A DNA stretch of 53,249 nt from Armatimonadota bacterium (GCA_020846535.1 JADLDR010000009.1:1-53249), one strand, 5' to 3'. Counted from the stretch's first letter, positions 1 through 8,698 are shown. Numbers and translations are program-made. Notes: generated by a model from the letters alone, not told the origin.

Positions 1-3000
1 GATGTTCTCGCCCTGGATGAACTGGATGGTCAGGTTGGTCAGGGCGTTGCCACTCTGGTTGGCGATCTTGCCCGATATGGAGCCGTCAGGCAGTTTCTTC
101 ATCTCGATATCGGCGTCTTTGTTCTCCTTGCCGCCGATGAGCTTGATATCGAGCTTGCCTTCTTCGTAACCGGCCAGGTTCGCCTTGATGGTGTAGGTTC
201 CGGTCGCCAGGCCGGTCAGCTTGTAGTTGCCGTCCGCATCGGTGGTGACTGCGGTCCCGACCGCGGAGGCTCCCTGGTATGCCTGCACCTGAGCGCCCTT
301 GAGGCCGACCCTGGTGGTCCCCTGAAGCTTGTAGACCTTGCCGGTCACCTCCGCAGGCGCGGGGCCGAGTTTGAAGTCCACATCGGTTACGGTCTGGTTG
401 CCGCCTACCGTCACATCGCGGGACGGCGGATCGGGATCGGCATACCCTTCCGCGGTCACGGTGACCGTGTATTCCCCGGCCTCCACATCGCTGATGCGGT
501 AGGTTCCGTCCGCCACCGTCAGGGCAGTGTATTCCTTGCCGAAGACCTTCTCTTTGGCGACGATCTTCGCCCCGACGATGGGGTTAGGTGTGGTCGCCTT
601 GTCGGTCACCTTGCCGGTGATCGCGCCCGGCTGGGCTTTGGTCAGGACGATGTTGTAAGTAAGCGTCCGATTATCGGTGATCCCCACATTATCGATGTGC
701 TGGATGGTAAACCCGGGCCGATAGGCTGTAAAGGTATAATACCCGCTCTCCAGCCCGACGACTTTGTAATTGCCGCTCTTATCGGTAATCCCGACACCCA
801 CGACCTGGCCTGATGTCGCTGGATGCCAGGTGTCGGTCAGCCGGACGATCACACCTTCAATCGGCTCGGTCTTTTGAGTCACAGGGTCGATGGCGGTGAC
901 CTTGCCCTGGAAGGAGCAGGTCGTCATCCAGCCCAGCAGGTTGTGCATGATCTGGTTGCGCCGGTTGTCGGAGGCCGCAAATTGAGTCTGTCCTAGTGTG
1001 ATACTGTAGATAAACGAGTTGATCCCTTCGATCCCGAAGGCGAAGAAGGCCGTCCTGTATCCGAGGGCCGCATCGCTGTAAGTCACACCGCCGACACCGC
1101 CGGAATCATAGGTATATTCCGAAACTCCGCCTTGCGCCACGGAGATGTTATCGATCCAGACCTGGTTATGGCAGGCATTGCCATAGGTTACATCGGTATC
1201 TCCCGGGGGCTCCCACAGAGCAACGAAGTTTCCGAAAATCCATCCGGGATCGGCCAGGTTCAGAGGCCGCGGGGGTCGGTCGCTACCGTCTTGCGGGTTG
1301 GTGTGGCGCGATTTGATCGGGTCGTTGGAGATCGGATTGGCCCCGTTGTTCCCCGCCGCTCCGGTCAGGGCATGGCGGACGCGACCGTATAGCGAGCTTG
1401 AGTAAATGTCTGTGGCGGCATCGTCCACAAAGTTCACTTTGAACCAGTTGGACAAAAGCGGGTTTGCCACCGTGCCGTTCAGAGTAACGGCCCAGGCTAC
1501 ATCCTGACCGCTGAGGGCCATGCGCCCGCCCTGGCTCAGATACCACTGGATCGCGCTCTGGGTCTTGGGATCGGTGATGGTGCCGTTCCCCACCCACAGG
1601 TCGCCCGCATAAGGGGCGGCCCAGACCACAAAGCGGTTGGAGATACGCTTGGGGCGCATTTTGTTGACCGGGTCGCTCGGGTCCGGCTCGGTCACGATGG
1701 ATGGCAGGTAGTTGCCCAGCACCGCCTGCGGAATCGGGTCCCGGCACTGCACGCGCCAGATATTGTAATCGAGCGGTCCGCCCAGCGTGTCGACATCCGT
1801 CCAACCGGAACTCAGAATGCCTACCGGATCGCCCTGGCGCGGGAAAGTCATATTGTCCGGCGATATGTTGTGGTTGTTTCCGCCGAGGTTGTTGCCATTA
1901 TCGGTATAATAGCTCTCGGTCGGGAAGGCGTTCGAGCTGAAGTCGGTCGAGCTTCTTCTCTCGATGAATTTCTGCCCGATGCCGTAGTCGAGTACCAAGA
2001 GGATACGGTTGGTCGGGTTGAAGAACAGGGTCGAGAAACCCCAGATATTATCATAGACCAGTTCGTTGCCTGTGTTATCGCGAACGATCAGATCGATATA
2101 GAAATCGCTGGGAGATGAGGGAGTCGTCCAGCTATTGGTATAAAAAGAGTCCCCGGCCTTCTGTCCTTCCGGCTCATGCCCGCCCTTGGAAACAGGGCCG
2201 TCATCGTAGAGCTGTATCCCTTTGTTTGCGGACGGATCCATCGGATAGGGCCGATGATAGGTGGAATCCTGAGGATTGATGGCCTCACAGTCCAGTTCGA
2301 TCCACGTCCGGACGCGGTGGCCATTCTGGGTATCGTGACCCATGACCCGCGGGTCGTAGATTTTATGTTCCCGCCCCTCGGCGTCCTGTTTGGCGCTGTC
2401 CGGGTCCTTGATCTGGGCGAAGACGGATTGCACTCCGCTCTGTAAATCAGCTACCTTTGCGGAGATCGCCACAGGACTGCCGGGCGCGGCCAGCCGCGGC
2501 GTAACGGAGGGAAGTTCCATAAGTTCGGGAGTCGTGTCATCGAACAGAAGCGAAGACCAGATATCCTTCCTCTGTGCGACGTTCACATCGTTGGAGTAGG
2601 CGATCCGGTCCCCGGTATGATGCCAGGTAGGATATTCCTTGTTGCCCGTCCCGATGGTGACCGCATAAGGGGCATTGCTGGCGCTTTCCGCAGCCTGGGC
2701 ATTGGGTAGGACGTAGATATTGAAATTCCTACCGACTCCGGTGGCCGCTTGACCTCTTTCGCCCTGCCGGTTGGAGGCAAAGGCAATGCTTCCGCTGGTG
2801 GGGCTCCAGGTTGGCTCTTTGTCGGCGCTTCCGGTAAAATTGGTCAACTGGATCTGGTTGTTCCCGAAGGGATCCATGCCCCAGATACGAGCGTTGCGTG
2901 TAAAGGCGATAGCTCGCCCATCCGGAGACCAGGAAGGGTCGGTATCGTTGGTCTTACCTGTGGTCAACTGGCGGAGGGTGGCGATCTCGCCGGTCACATC

Positions 3001-3744
3001 GATGGTAAAGATGTCGTAATCGTTGGCGGAGCCGGTCAGGGCGCTGGATTGAAAAACAATCTTATCGCCGCCTGCTGACCAGGAAGGGTGCAGGGAGTTG
3101 CCGACCTTGCCGCCGAATGTGGCCTCGGAGGTGATCTGTACGGTGTTATCGGTCAGGAGGTTCCGCACATAGATATTATACGGACCGCTGCCCACCCGTG
3201 CGGCATAAACAAGCAATGTGGCCGCCGAGTTGATTTCCGGCTGAATCTGGTCGCCTCCGGCGTCATTCACCATGGCGACAGGGCCGGACCCGTCGGGCCT
3301 TGCCCTCCAGATATGGTAGTTGGCACCGTTGCCGGTTAATTTCCCCCCCGTAACATCCGTAGCCGTGGATGAAAAAATCAGGTAATCATACTGCGAATTT
3401 ACAGGAAAGAAAGGAGCGATGTCATCGGATTCGGCGTTGGTCAGGTTGACGTCCCAGGTCGGAGGCACGCGAGTGCTTTCCACCTGGGTAACCCATCGGG
3501 GCCGCTCATTACCTATGTAACGATGTTCACGAATTGCAGAGGCCGAACTGCCGGAGCGTCTCCTGAATGCGGGTTCGGAGCGCGTTCCGGTGGCCTGGGC
3601 AATTTTCAGCGCCTTGTCCTGAGACCGGGAGCTGCGCCCTTTCTGCAATTGCGCTGCGGCGTTACTATGGACGAGATGAGCAGTGGTTAAGATCAGTGCT
3701 AACAGACTGATAACTGTGAAGTGAGTCGCTTTTATAGACTTCAA
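1..3744 (-). CDS. Secreted TolB-like propeller protein with carboxypeptidase-regulatory repeats (3' end outside window)
   Basis: The frame stays open from 3744 to the window edge, giving at least 1248 residues. I chose TTG at 3744 because GGAGG lies 10 nt upstream and the product starts with a clean signal peptide (about residues 1-31, ending near NAAA). An in-frame ATG at 3768 overlaps a TATAAT box and is less likely. Residues about 75-420 hold WD40/TolB-type repeats such as DPSWSPDG and EPTWSP. A central region (about 420-940) includes a stretch like AIQWYLSQGGRMALSGQD, seen in secreted enzymes with a gated-access fold. From about 941, 1036, 1128 and 1218 come four carboxypeptidase-regulatory-like beta-sandwich repeats (GKVTA, GKVTD, GKVYK, GKIAN). 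It is probably a surface or periplasmic binding/scaffold protein; substrate unknown. No catalytic motif was recognised. Confidence 0.85.
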   Translation of the reverse strand, partial: MKSIKATHFTVISLLALILTTAHLVHSNAAAQLQKGRSSRSQDKALKIAQATGTRSEPAFRRRSGSSASAIREHRYIGNERPRWVTQVESTRVPPTWDVNLTNAESDDIAPFFPVNSQYDYLIFSSTATDVTGGKLTGNGANYHIWRARPDGSGPVAMVNDAGGDQIQPEINSAATLLVYAARVGSGPYNIYVRNLLTDNTVQITSEATFGGKVGNSLHPSWSAGGDKIVFQSSALTGSANDYDIFTIDVTGEIATLRQLTTGKTNDTDPSWSPDGRAIAFTRNARIWGMDPFGNNQIQLTNFTGSADKEPTWSPTSGSIAFASNRQGERGQAATGVGRNFNIYVLPNAQAAESASNAPYAVTIGTGNKEYPTWHHTGDRIAYSNDVNVAQRKDIWSSLLFDDTTPELMELPSVTPRLAAPGSPVAISAKVADLQSGVQSVFAQIKDPDSAKQDAEGREHKIYDPRVMGHDTQNGHRVRTWIELDCEAINPQDSTYHRPYPMDPSANKGIQLYDDGPVSKGGHEPEGQKAGDSFYTNSWTTPSSPSDFYIDLIVRDNTGNELVYDNIWGFSTLFFNPTNRILLVLDYGIGQKFIERRSSTDFSSNAFPTESYYTDNGNNLGGNNHNISPDNMTFPRQGDPVGILSSGWTDVDTLGGPLDYNIWRVQCRDPIPQAVLGNYLPSIVTEPDPSDPVNKMRPKRISNRFVVWAAPYAGDLWVGNGTITDPKTQSAIQWYLSQGGRMALSGQDVAWAVTLNGTVANPLLSNWFKVNFVDDAATDIYSSSLYGRVRHALTGAAGNNGANPISNDPIKSRHTNPQDGSDRPPRPLNLADPGWIFGNFVALWEPPGDTDVTYGNACHNQVWIDNISVAQGGVSEYTYDSGGVGGVTYSDAALGYRTAFFAFGIEGINSFIYSITLGQTQFAASDNRRNQIMHNLLGWMTTCSFQGKVTAIDPVTQKTEPIEGVIVRLTDTWHPATSGQVVGVGITDKSGNYKVVGLESGYYTFTAYRPGFTIQHIDNVGITDNRTLTYNIVLTKAQPGAITGKVTDKATTPNPIVGAKIVAKEKVFGKEYTALTVADGTYRISDVEAGEYTVTVTAEGYADPDPPSRDVTVGGNQTVTDVDFKLGPAPAEVTGKVYKLQGTTRVGLKGAQVQAYQGASAVGTAVTTDADGNYKLTGLATGTYTIKANLAGYEEGKLDIKLIGGKENKDADIEMKKLPDGSISGKIANQSGNALTNLTIQFIQGENI

Positions 3745-3849
3745 GCCTACACACCCTCCCTGTCTCATTATAAAACTGCGAAGCGCTTGTTGGGGAATAC
3801 AGAGGTTGCTCTACTGTGAACACAAAAAAGAAGTGCTTGCTCGAAAGGG

Positions 3850-3878
3850 ATTATAGCATAAAGCCCCCGGTTATGCAA
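3850..3878 (-). promoter_or_regulatory. Sigma70-type promoter for the secreted propeller protein
   Basis: On the minus strand there is TTGCAT (3873-3878), a 17-nt spacer and a perfect TATAAT (3850-3855). It would give a leader of about 100 nt before the TTG start at 3744. A second TATAAT at 3767-3772 lies closer to the gene but has no good -35 box. Confidence 0.65.
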
Positions 3879-3978
3879 GAACTTTGACAAAAAAAATGCC
3901 TAAAAGGTTCAAAGGCAGGGGCCGGCCTTCGGATCAAAGATTTTGCTCGCCTGGGAATGAAAATGAGCGTATTGTGCG

Positions 3979-4009
3979 GTAATAGGGGTGCGAGCCATCG
4001 CGCCTCTAC
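3979..4009. repeat. REP-like imperfect palindrome, GTAGGGGCG family
   Basis: An imperfect inverted repeat with ends GTAATAGGGGTGCGAG and ATCGCGCCTCTAC. Related GTAGGGGCG-type palindromes occur near 9109, 9395, 13360 and 30943, so it looks like a member of a dispersed intergenic repeat family. It sits downstream of coaE; the 3769-4087 gap otherwise holds only the promoter listed above. Confidence 0.45.
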
Positions 4010-4087
4010 GACCCGGTAGACTGTCCTGCATCGGAACTGTCGGAACGCTTACGCCTATGATAAAGCCTACACCGGCTGTGAAGCTTG

Positions 4088-4711
4088 TCAGGGGCCGTGT
4101 CCGGCGGCCAGACGCTTCAGGAGAGGCCAGAGCGCGTCCACCTGCCGCTCAGTCTCCTCGGTCGAGCCGCTGTTGTCCACCACCCAGTCGGAACGCTCAA
4201 TTTTTTCGGAAAGGGGTAGTTGTGAGCTGATGCGCTGCCTGGCAGCTTCAACACAGAGGCCGCGCTTACTCGTTAGACGGCTGACCTGTTTCTTTTGTTC
4301 CGCCGTCACCAACAGAATTTTATCGACTGTCCACTCCAGCCTCGCCTCGAAAAGAAGCGGAACCTCCAGAACGGCCACCGTTTCCGCCGCATCGGGGCGG
4401 CTGCGGAGCCTCTCCACCTCGTCGAGAAGCGTTTGCGTCACCTTCGGATGAACGATGGCTTCCAGACGGGCACGGGCCTCCGGGTCGCTGAAGACCACCG
4501 CCCCCAGCCGGGAGCGGTCGATGGAACCGTCTTCGGCCCGAACGCCCGGCCCGAAGGCCTGCAGAACCTCCTGCCACGCCTCCCCGCCCGGCGCTATCGT
4601 CTCATGGGCAATCCTGTCCGCATCGAAGACGATAGCCCCTCTCCGGCGGAGCATATCGGCTACCGTGCTTTTCCCGGTAGCGATCCCTCCTGTGAGGCCG
4701 ACGACCAGCAT
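4088..4711 (-). CDS. coaE: Dephospho-CoA kinase
   Basis: This 207-residue protein phosphorylates the 3'-hydroxyl of dephospho-CoA, the last step of coenzyme A synthesis, in the cytosol. It starts with the P-loop GGIATGKST (residues 8-16), followed by the family segment FDADRIAHE and the later Arg-rich lid region. The length is normal for the family. It lies 72 nt downstream of the S1 gene on the same strand, and a perfect hairpin fills that gap. Identification is firm. Confidence 0.95.
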   Translation of the reverse strand: MLVVGLTGGIATGKSTVADMLRRRGAIVFDADRIAHETIAPGGEAWQEVLQAFGPGVRAEDGSIDRSRLGAVVFSDPEARARLEAIVHPKVTQTLLDEVERLRSRPDAAETVAVLEVPLLFEARLEWTVDKILLVTAEQKKQVSRLTSKRGLCVEAARQRISSQLPLSEKIERSDWVVDNSGSTEETERQVDALWPLLKRLAAGHGP

Positions 4712-4736
4712 GGGCGGTTCCCTTCAGGCTGGTATG

Positions 4737-4766
4737 GCGGGAGCAGGCACCGGCGACTGCTCCCGC
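4737..4766. other. Perfect 10-bp stem-loop between the S1 gene and coaE
   Basis: GCGGGAGCAG (4737-4746) and CTGCTCCCGC (4757-4766) form a perfect 10-bp stem with a 10-nt loop. There is no T-run on either side, so it is not a standard intrinsic terminator. It may be an mRNA processing or stability element that sets the S1:coaE ratio; that role is inference. Confidence 0.6.
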
Positions 4767-4783
4767 GGTCTATATAAACCTTT

Positions 4784-6313
4784 TCAGGATTCGCTCTGCT
4801 CCTGTTCCTGCGCCTGCTCCGGTTCTTCGTCGTCCCGCCCGAAGGTATCGAGCTGGTCGCCGATGAGGTCTCCCAGGGTGATGCGCCCGGAGTCCCGGTC
4901 GCGATCTCTATCTCGGTCGCGGCCCCGGTCGCGGTCTCGGTCGCGATCCCGGTCGCGGTCGCGGGAGCGGCTCTGGGTGTATTCCTCGTATTCTTTTCGC
5001 TCTTTCTGCTGTTCGGCCTGCTTGAGGCTGAGGGTGATGCGGCGCTCTTCGGGGCGAAGGTCGAGAATCTTGACCTCTACCTCTTCATTCACCTGCACCA
5101 CGTCCTCGGGCTTGCTCACCCTTCTCTGACTTAGTTCCCCGTTGGGGATAATACCTTCAATGCCGTCCTCCAGCTGGACGAAAGCGCCAAAGGGAACCAG
5201 GCGGGAAACCGTGCCGCGGATGAGCGTTCCGGCCTCGTAGCGTTTATCGATGTCGCGCCATGGGTCGGGCAGTATCTGCCGCAGGCCCAGCGAGATACGA
5301 TTGGCGTCCAGGTTCACCTTCAGGACCATCACATTGATGTGATCCCCTTCTTTGAGGATGTCCTTCGGGTGGTTGATGCGGGTCCAGGACATTTCACTGA
5401 CATGCAGCAGCCCGTCGATGCCGCCCAGGTCGACGAATGCGCCGTAATCGGTGATCCGACGGACGATGCCTTCCCGCACCTGCCCTTCCTGAAGGCTGGC
5501 GAGGGTGGTCGCCCGGTTGGCGGCCTTTTCCTCTTCCACAGCCTGACGGTGGGACAAAACGACCTTGCGCCTCTCCCGATCCACTTCGATGACCTTGAGG
5601 GGCAGGGACTGGCCGACGTACTTATCCAGATTCCTCACCTTGCCGCTGCCGACATGGGAGGCAGGGACAAAGCCGCGAATCCCCAGATCGACCACCAGCC
5701 CGCCCTTCACCCGGTCGGTCACCATGGCGCTCAGGACTTTTCCTTCCTGGAAGGCCTCGATGACGTGCTCCCAGGCGGTCTCGAAATCGGCCCGCTTCTT
5801 GGAAAGGATCAGGTTGCCGTTCTTGTCCTCGGTGGTCAGGACGAACACATTGATCCGGTCGCCCACAGATACCACGTCTTCCGCCGATAGGTTGGCGTCT
5901 CGGGACACCTCATGAGGCGGGATCAGCCCTTCGGACTTCTGCCCTATATCCACCAGCACGCCTTCCCGGTCGATGTGGACGACCGTGCCGGGAACGACAT
6001 CGCCCTCTTTGAGCTGCTGGAAGGTGCGGTTGTAATCCAGGTGAAAGTCCTCTTCGCTGCCCCGGGCGGGCGGCCCGGCGGGAGCCGCTTCTTCCTGAGG
6101 CTCTGAAGCTCCTTCGGCCTGAGCCTCCGGAGCGGCTTCCGGTTCTTCGGAGGGGGCATCCTCCGCCACATCCGGGGCGGGTTCTTCGGATGCCGCGCTT
6201 TCCTCCTCAGCCGGGGCCGCTTCGGCAGCTTCCGTGGCCTCTTCTGGGATCGCCTCGGCGTTCGGCTCTTCCTGCGGAGCCTCACCAGTCAGTTGTTCTT
6301 CTCTCTCTTCCAT
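4784..6313 (-). CDS. rpsA: 30S ribosomal protein S1 family, four S1 domains with acidic head and Arg-Asp tail
   Basis: This 509-residue protein carries four S1 RNA-binding domains (about residues 101-170, 187-256, 274-343, 360-430), as in four-domain S1 proteins outside Proteobacteria. S1 helps mRNA docking on the 30S subunit. Residues 1-85 are an acidic Glu/Ala/Pro-rich extension. After the last domain comes an Arg-Asp dipeptide tract (about residues 446-472) and then a short acidic/Gln-Glu tail. Its start has a GGGGAG motif upstream. The 270-nt leader (6314-6583) contains several hairpins, which could serve feedback control. The tails are odd; the S1 core is certain. Confidence 0.93.
   Translation of the reverse strand: MEEREEQLTGEAPQEEPNAEAIPEEATEAAEAAPAEEESAASEEPAPDVAEDAPSEEPEAAPEAQAEGASEPQEEAAPAGPPARGSEEDFHLDYNRTFQQLKEGDVVPGTVVHIDREGVLVDIGQKSEGLIPPHEVSRDANLSAEDVVSVGDRINVFVLTTEDKNGNLILSKKRADFETAWEHVIEAFQEGKVLSAMVTDRVKGGLVVDLGIRGFVPASHVGSGKVRNLDKYVGQSLPLKVIEVDRERRKVVLSHRQAVEEEKAANRATTLASLQEGQVREGIVRRITDYGAFVDLGGIDGLLHVSEMSWTRINHPKDILKEGDHINVMVLKVNLDANRISLGLRQILPDPWRDIDKRYEAGTLIRGTVSRLVPFGAFVQLEDGIEGIIPNGELSQRRVSKPEDVVQVNEEVEVKILDLRPEERRITLSLKQAEQQKERKEYEEYTQSRSRDRDRDRDRDRDRGRDRDRDRDRDSGRITLGDLIGDQLDTFGRDDEEPEQAQEQEQSES
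4892..4974. repeat. CGGTCG-type tandem repeat coding the Arg-Asp tract
   Basis: Degenerate tandem hexamers of the CGGTCG/CGATCC type encode alternating Arg and Asp in the S1 gene. The synonymous third positions vary, so the tract is not a pure DNA satellite. Repeats of this kind are prone to length change by slippage. Confidence 0.8.
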
Positions 6314-6439
6314 ACGTTATCTCTCCCCTTGCATTCGGTCAGTCGGGACGACGCTGCCTTATCTCGCCCATTCACTCGTTCGTCTGCCGGAAATATTCAT
6401 ATCCCGAAAAGGTCGAGAGTTCCGAACATTTACCGACAT

Positions 6440-6498
6440 CTCCTGAAGGCTCAGGAGTCATCCTCTCAGGGGCCGGAAGCGGCTGCTTCCGACCGGCC
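6440..6498. promoter_or_regulatory. Two stem-loops in the leader of the S1 gene
   Basis: CTCCTGA (6440-6446) pairs with TCAGGAG (6451-6457) around a 4-nt loop. Next to it, GGCCGGAAGC (6471-6480) pairs with GCTTCC (6485-6490) and, after a 4-nt bulge, GGCC (6495-6498). Both lie 127-185 nt before the S1 start. S1 is known to repress its own translation in some bacteria; a similar role here is inference. The rest of 6314-6583 shows nothing else clear apart from the hairpin at 6556. Confidence 0.45.
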
Positions 6499-6555
6499 TC
6501 AAGGGCCTCTACACAGGTCGCTGGACAAAGACCGGTATTCTAATCACAATTCGAC

Positions 6556-6574
6556 AAGGAGAAATTTTCTCCTT
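6556..6574. terminator. Stem-loop downstream of the 104-residue gene
   Basis: AAGGAGAA (6556-6563) and TTCTCCTT (6567-6574) form an 8-bp stem with a 3-nt loop just past the stop at 6584. The minus strand has only a short T stretch, while the plus strand is followed by a T-rich run. It is a weak terminator or 3' stability element for the rtcA operon. Confidence 0.4.
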
Positions 6575-6583
6575 TATTCTGAT

Positions 6584-6898
6584 TTATTTTTTTTCGTCAT
6601 CATCGGAGGGCCTCATCGCCTCCAGAAGCCCGGCCCCGCGCGCGTAACCGACCAGATAGGCGGCCTTCATGCGGGTCACCATCTCCGTATTGCGGGCATC
6701 GGAGAGTTCGAGCCAGATATCCTCCATCTCGCGGCTGTCGAGGAGCGAAACCTGGGCTTTCAGGTCTTCCTCAAGGTCTGCCACCACCGTATCCACCCCC
6801 TCGCAGAAGAAGTCGAGCAGGTGAACGAAGTCGCGCAAATCCTCCTCGGCGCGAGAGGCCGCTTCCTTGATCTCCCGGGCCGCCTGATCGGGGTTCAT
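6584..6898 (-). CDS. Small acidic helical protein of unknown function, coupled to rtcA
   Basis: I do not recognise this 104-residue protein. The ATG at 6898 follows AGGAGG and overlaps the rtcA stop codon in an ATGA, which argues for translational coupling. The sequence starts MNPDQAAREI, is rich in Glu, Asp and Leu with a probable long amphipathic helix (residues 5-60), and ends in a DDDEKK tail. It has no signal peptide, membrane segment or metal motif. Given its place it may act with RtcA, but nothing in the sequence proves that. Confidence 0.75.
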   Translation of the reverse strand: MNPDQAAREIKEAASRAEEDLRDFVHLLDFFCEGVDTVVADLEEDLKAQVSLLDSREMEDIWLELSDARNTEMVTRMKAAYLVGYARGAGLLEAMRPSDDDEKK

Positions 6899-7986
6899 AG
6901 CGCCTCCTTCTTTTCCTCTTCGGCGCGTGTGAAGCCAATCCCTTCCGTTTCGACCAGGGCCGCGCCGTTTTCCAGAGGGGTTATTTTCCAGTGGCCTCCG
7001 AGCCACTGCCGGGCCACCTCGATATTGGTTTTCAGGTGGTCGGTGACCCGTTCGGTGGTGAAGGCGCTTGCCCCTGAAGCCAGGGCCATCGGGACGACCA
7101 ACTGATCGGCCAGATGAGCGTCCAGGGCCGCCCCGGAGCGCCTATAGGCGATCAGTTCCCGGCATGCTTCTTCCACCACCGATTCGGCAGGCTTGCCGAG
7201 AGCGCCCAGAGACGAGAAGCCTGCCAAAACTTCTCCGGCCTGAAACTTCAGAAAGGTTCCGGTTCCCGCGCCGACAGACGGGCGCTCCTCGGTGGCGATT
7301 TCCAAATCGATGCCTTCGGCCTTCAGGCATCGGAGCGCTCGGACTTGCTGGCGCGTCACGACATGCTCCGGCAGGCGGGAAGAGAAAATGACCCCGCTGC
7401 ATTCGGCCTTTCGCCCGCGCTCCACCCACCGGGCAGCGGCCAGACGGCTTACCGGCTCGATAAGGGCCCGAACGACCCCGCCTCCCTTCGGATAGTAACC
7501 GGCCTGCTCCAAATCATAGGCGGCCCGCAGTCCCATCGCAGCGGCCATCGGCAGGAAGATATGGCGGATGTAGTGATAGGGCGGGCTGTGGGGCACGTCG
7601 GTGCCGCCCTTGAGGGCCAGCCGGGCCGGGCCGCCGCTATAGGCCAGGGGCAGGAGAACGGTCTGAAAGACCAGGCTCACGGCCCCGGCGGAAGGGGCGA
7701 TTTCGGTCACATCGAAGGTCAGTTCGGCAGGCGGATTCAGCCCCCGGGGCACGAAGCGCAGGGTCTGCGAGCCGATGGCGTCTCCCTCCAGATCCGCCTG
7801 GCAGACGCGGGCCGCCGCCCGGACTGCCGTGAGGTGCTGCGGCTGGAGGCCAGGCTTGGATCGCCCGGCCCGGATCCGCCCGATCTCGAAGGGCCTTCCC
7901 GTGAGAGCGGCAAGGGTCAGGCTGGTGCGTAGAATCTGCCCGCCTCCCTCCCCGCGGGAGCCGTCTATCCGCAAAATATCGACCAT
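6895..7986 (-). CDS. rtcA: RNA 3'-terminal phosphate cyclase
   Basis: This 363-residue enzyme converts an RNA 3'-phosphate to a 2',3'-cyclic phosphate through an adenylylated histidine. Family marks are GSRGEGGGQILRTSL near the N terminus (residues 9-23), RAGRSKPGLQPQH (39-51), and ALDAHLADQ, in which His291 is the expected nucleophile. The length is close to the bacterial and archaeal norm. No RtcB ligase or RtcR regulator is nearby; instead a 104-residue unknown protein is coupled downstream. The start is ATG at 7986 with a weak Shine-Dalgarno site. The 7987-8267 stretch upstream holds nothing I can name. Confidence 0.93.
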   Translation of the reverse strand: MVDILRIDGSRGEGGGQILRTSLTLAALTGRPFEIGRIRAGRSKPGLQPQHLTAVRAAARVCQADLEGDAIGSQTLRFVPRGLNPPAELTFDVTEIAPSAGAVSLVFQTVLLPLAYSGGPARLALKGGTDVPHSPPYHYIRHIFLPMAAAMGLRAAYDLEQAGYYPKGGGVVRALIEPVSRLAAARWVERGRKAECSGVIFSSRLPEHVVTRQQVRALRCLKAEGIDLEIATEERPSVGAGTGTFLKFQAGEVLAGFSSLGALGKPAESVVEEACRELIAYRRSGAALDAHLADQLVVPMALASGASAFTTERVTDHLKTNIEVARQWLGGHWKITPLENGAALVETEGIGFTRAEEEKKEAL

Positions 7987-8267
7987 TGGGCCGCCATTTC
8001 TAATGCTGAGGATAAGATAAAGCTCTTCAGAGGCAAGTGGAACGGATTATGGTATCAAGGGATTTCATCGGGAAGAGCGGGAACTCCTTCTTTGGGAAGG
8101 GAGGATCAAATTCTGAATAGCGGATATCGGGGAGACGGTTGCACCCGACGAACGGAACGGCGGGGATTGAGAAATAGTCCGATCACGCGGGGCGGGGGAG
8201 AGGCAACCCGGCCTCCGTTCCTGGATTGTTTATCAACTTTCATCCATCTGTCGTTCAAATCGTCGGC

Positions 8268-8287
8268 AAAAAAAGCCTTTAGGCCTT
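8268..8287 (-). terminator. Short intrinsic terminator overlapping a stop codon
   Basis: On the minus strand AAGGCC (8282-8287) pairs with GGCTTT (8272-8277), with one G-T pair and a TAAA loop. It is followed directly by T residues (a seven-T run in all). The loop contains the TAA stop of the 139-residue gene, so the terminator overlaps the end of the coding region. Confidence 0.55.
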
Positions 8288-8698
8288 CTTCTCCCCGATT
8301 TCGTGGCGGTAGCGTTCTTTGATTTTTTCGATGAGGTTGAGGAGGTCTTCGGTGCGGCGGATGCAGCCTTTGAATTCGGTTTCTTCCTCGCCGCGCTGAT
8401 AGATGGGGGTGTCGCGGCGCACCCAGTAGCAGCCGCCGTCCTGCCGGTTGAGGTGGAGGCGGCCCCCGTATTCGGTCAGGCCCCTGTCCTGCTGGAAGGT
8501 GAGGATACCGTCGAAGGGAAAGCGGAGGATCGTTTCACCGGGAACCACGAAGCTCTTCTGGACGTAGAATGCGGAGACACCGTCCCTTTTCATACGGTTC
8601 CGCTGCGCGGCTTCGAATTCATAATAGCGGTCTATCGCCTCGGAGATCAGGGAAAGCGGGTCGGATTTGCGGTAGTAAACATCCTCGTTGAGTATCAT
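8279..8698 (-). CDS. Conserved-looking hypothetical protein, 139 residues
   Basis: I do not recognise a family. The protein starts MILNEDVYYRKSD, has a helical N terminus (about 1-40), a central beta-rich part with Gly, Tyr and Trp (55-100), and a charged C-terminal helix ending EIGEKKA. It has no signal peptide or membrane segment. GAGGA lies upstream of the ATG at 8698, and a promoter at 8758-8786 plus a terminator at the stop suggest a single-gene unit. Frame integrity and these flanking signals support a real gene. Confidence 0.7.
   Translation of the reverse strand: MILNEDVYYRKSDPLSLISEAIDRYYEFEAAQRNRMKRDGVSAFYVQKSFVVPGETILRFPFDGILTFQQDRGLTEYGGRLHLNRQDGGCYWVRRDTPIYQRGEEETEFKGCIRRTEDLLNLIEKIKERYRHEIGEKKA

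Noticed and set aside
3721..3780. ATG at 3768 as start of the propeller protein
   Set aside because: The codon overlaps a TATAAT box and has no ribosome binding site, while TTG at 3744 follows GGAGG and starts a clean signal peptide.
4892..4974. CRISPR-like tandem repeat
   Set aside because: The hexamer repeats have no spacers and are in frame in the S1 gene, coding Arg-Asp.
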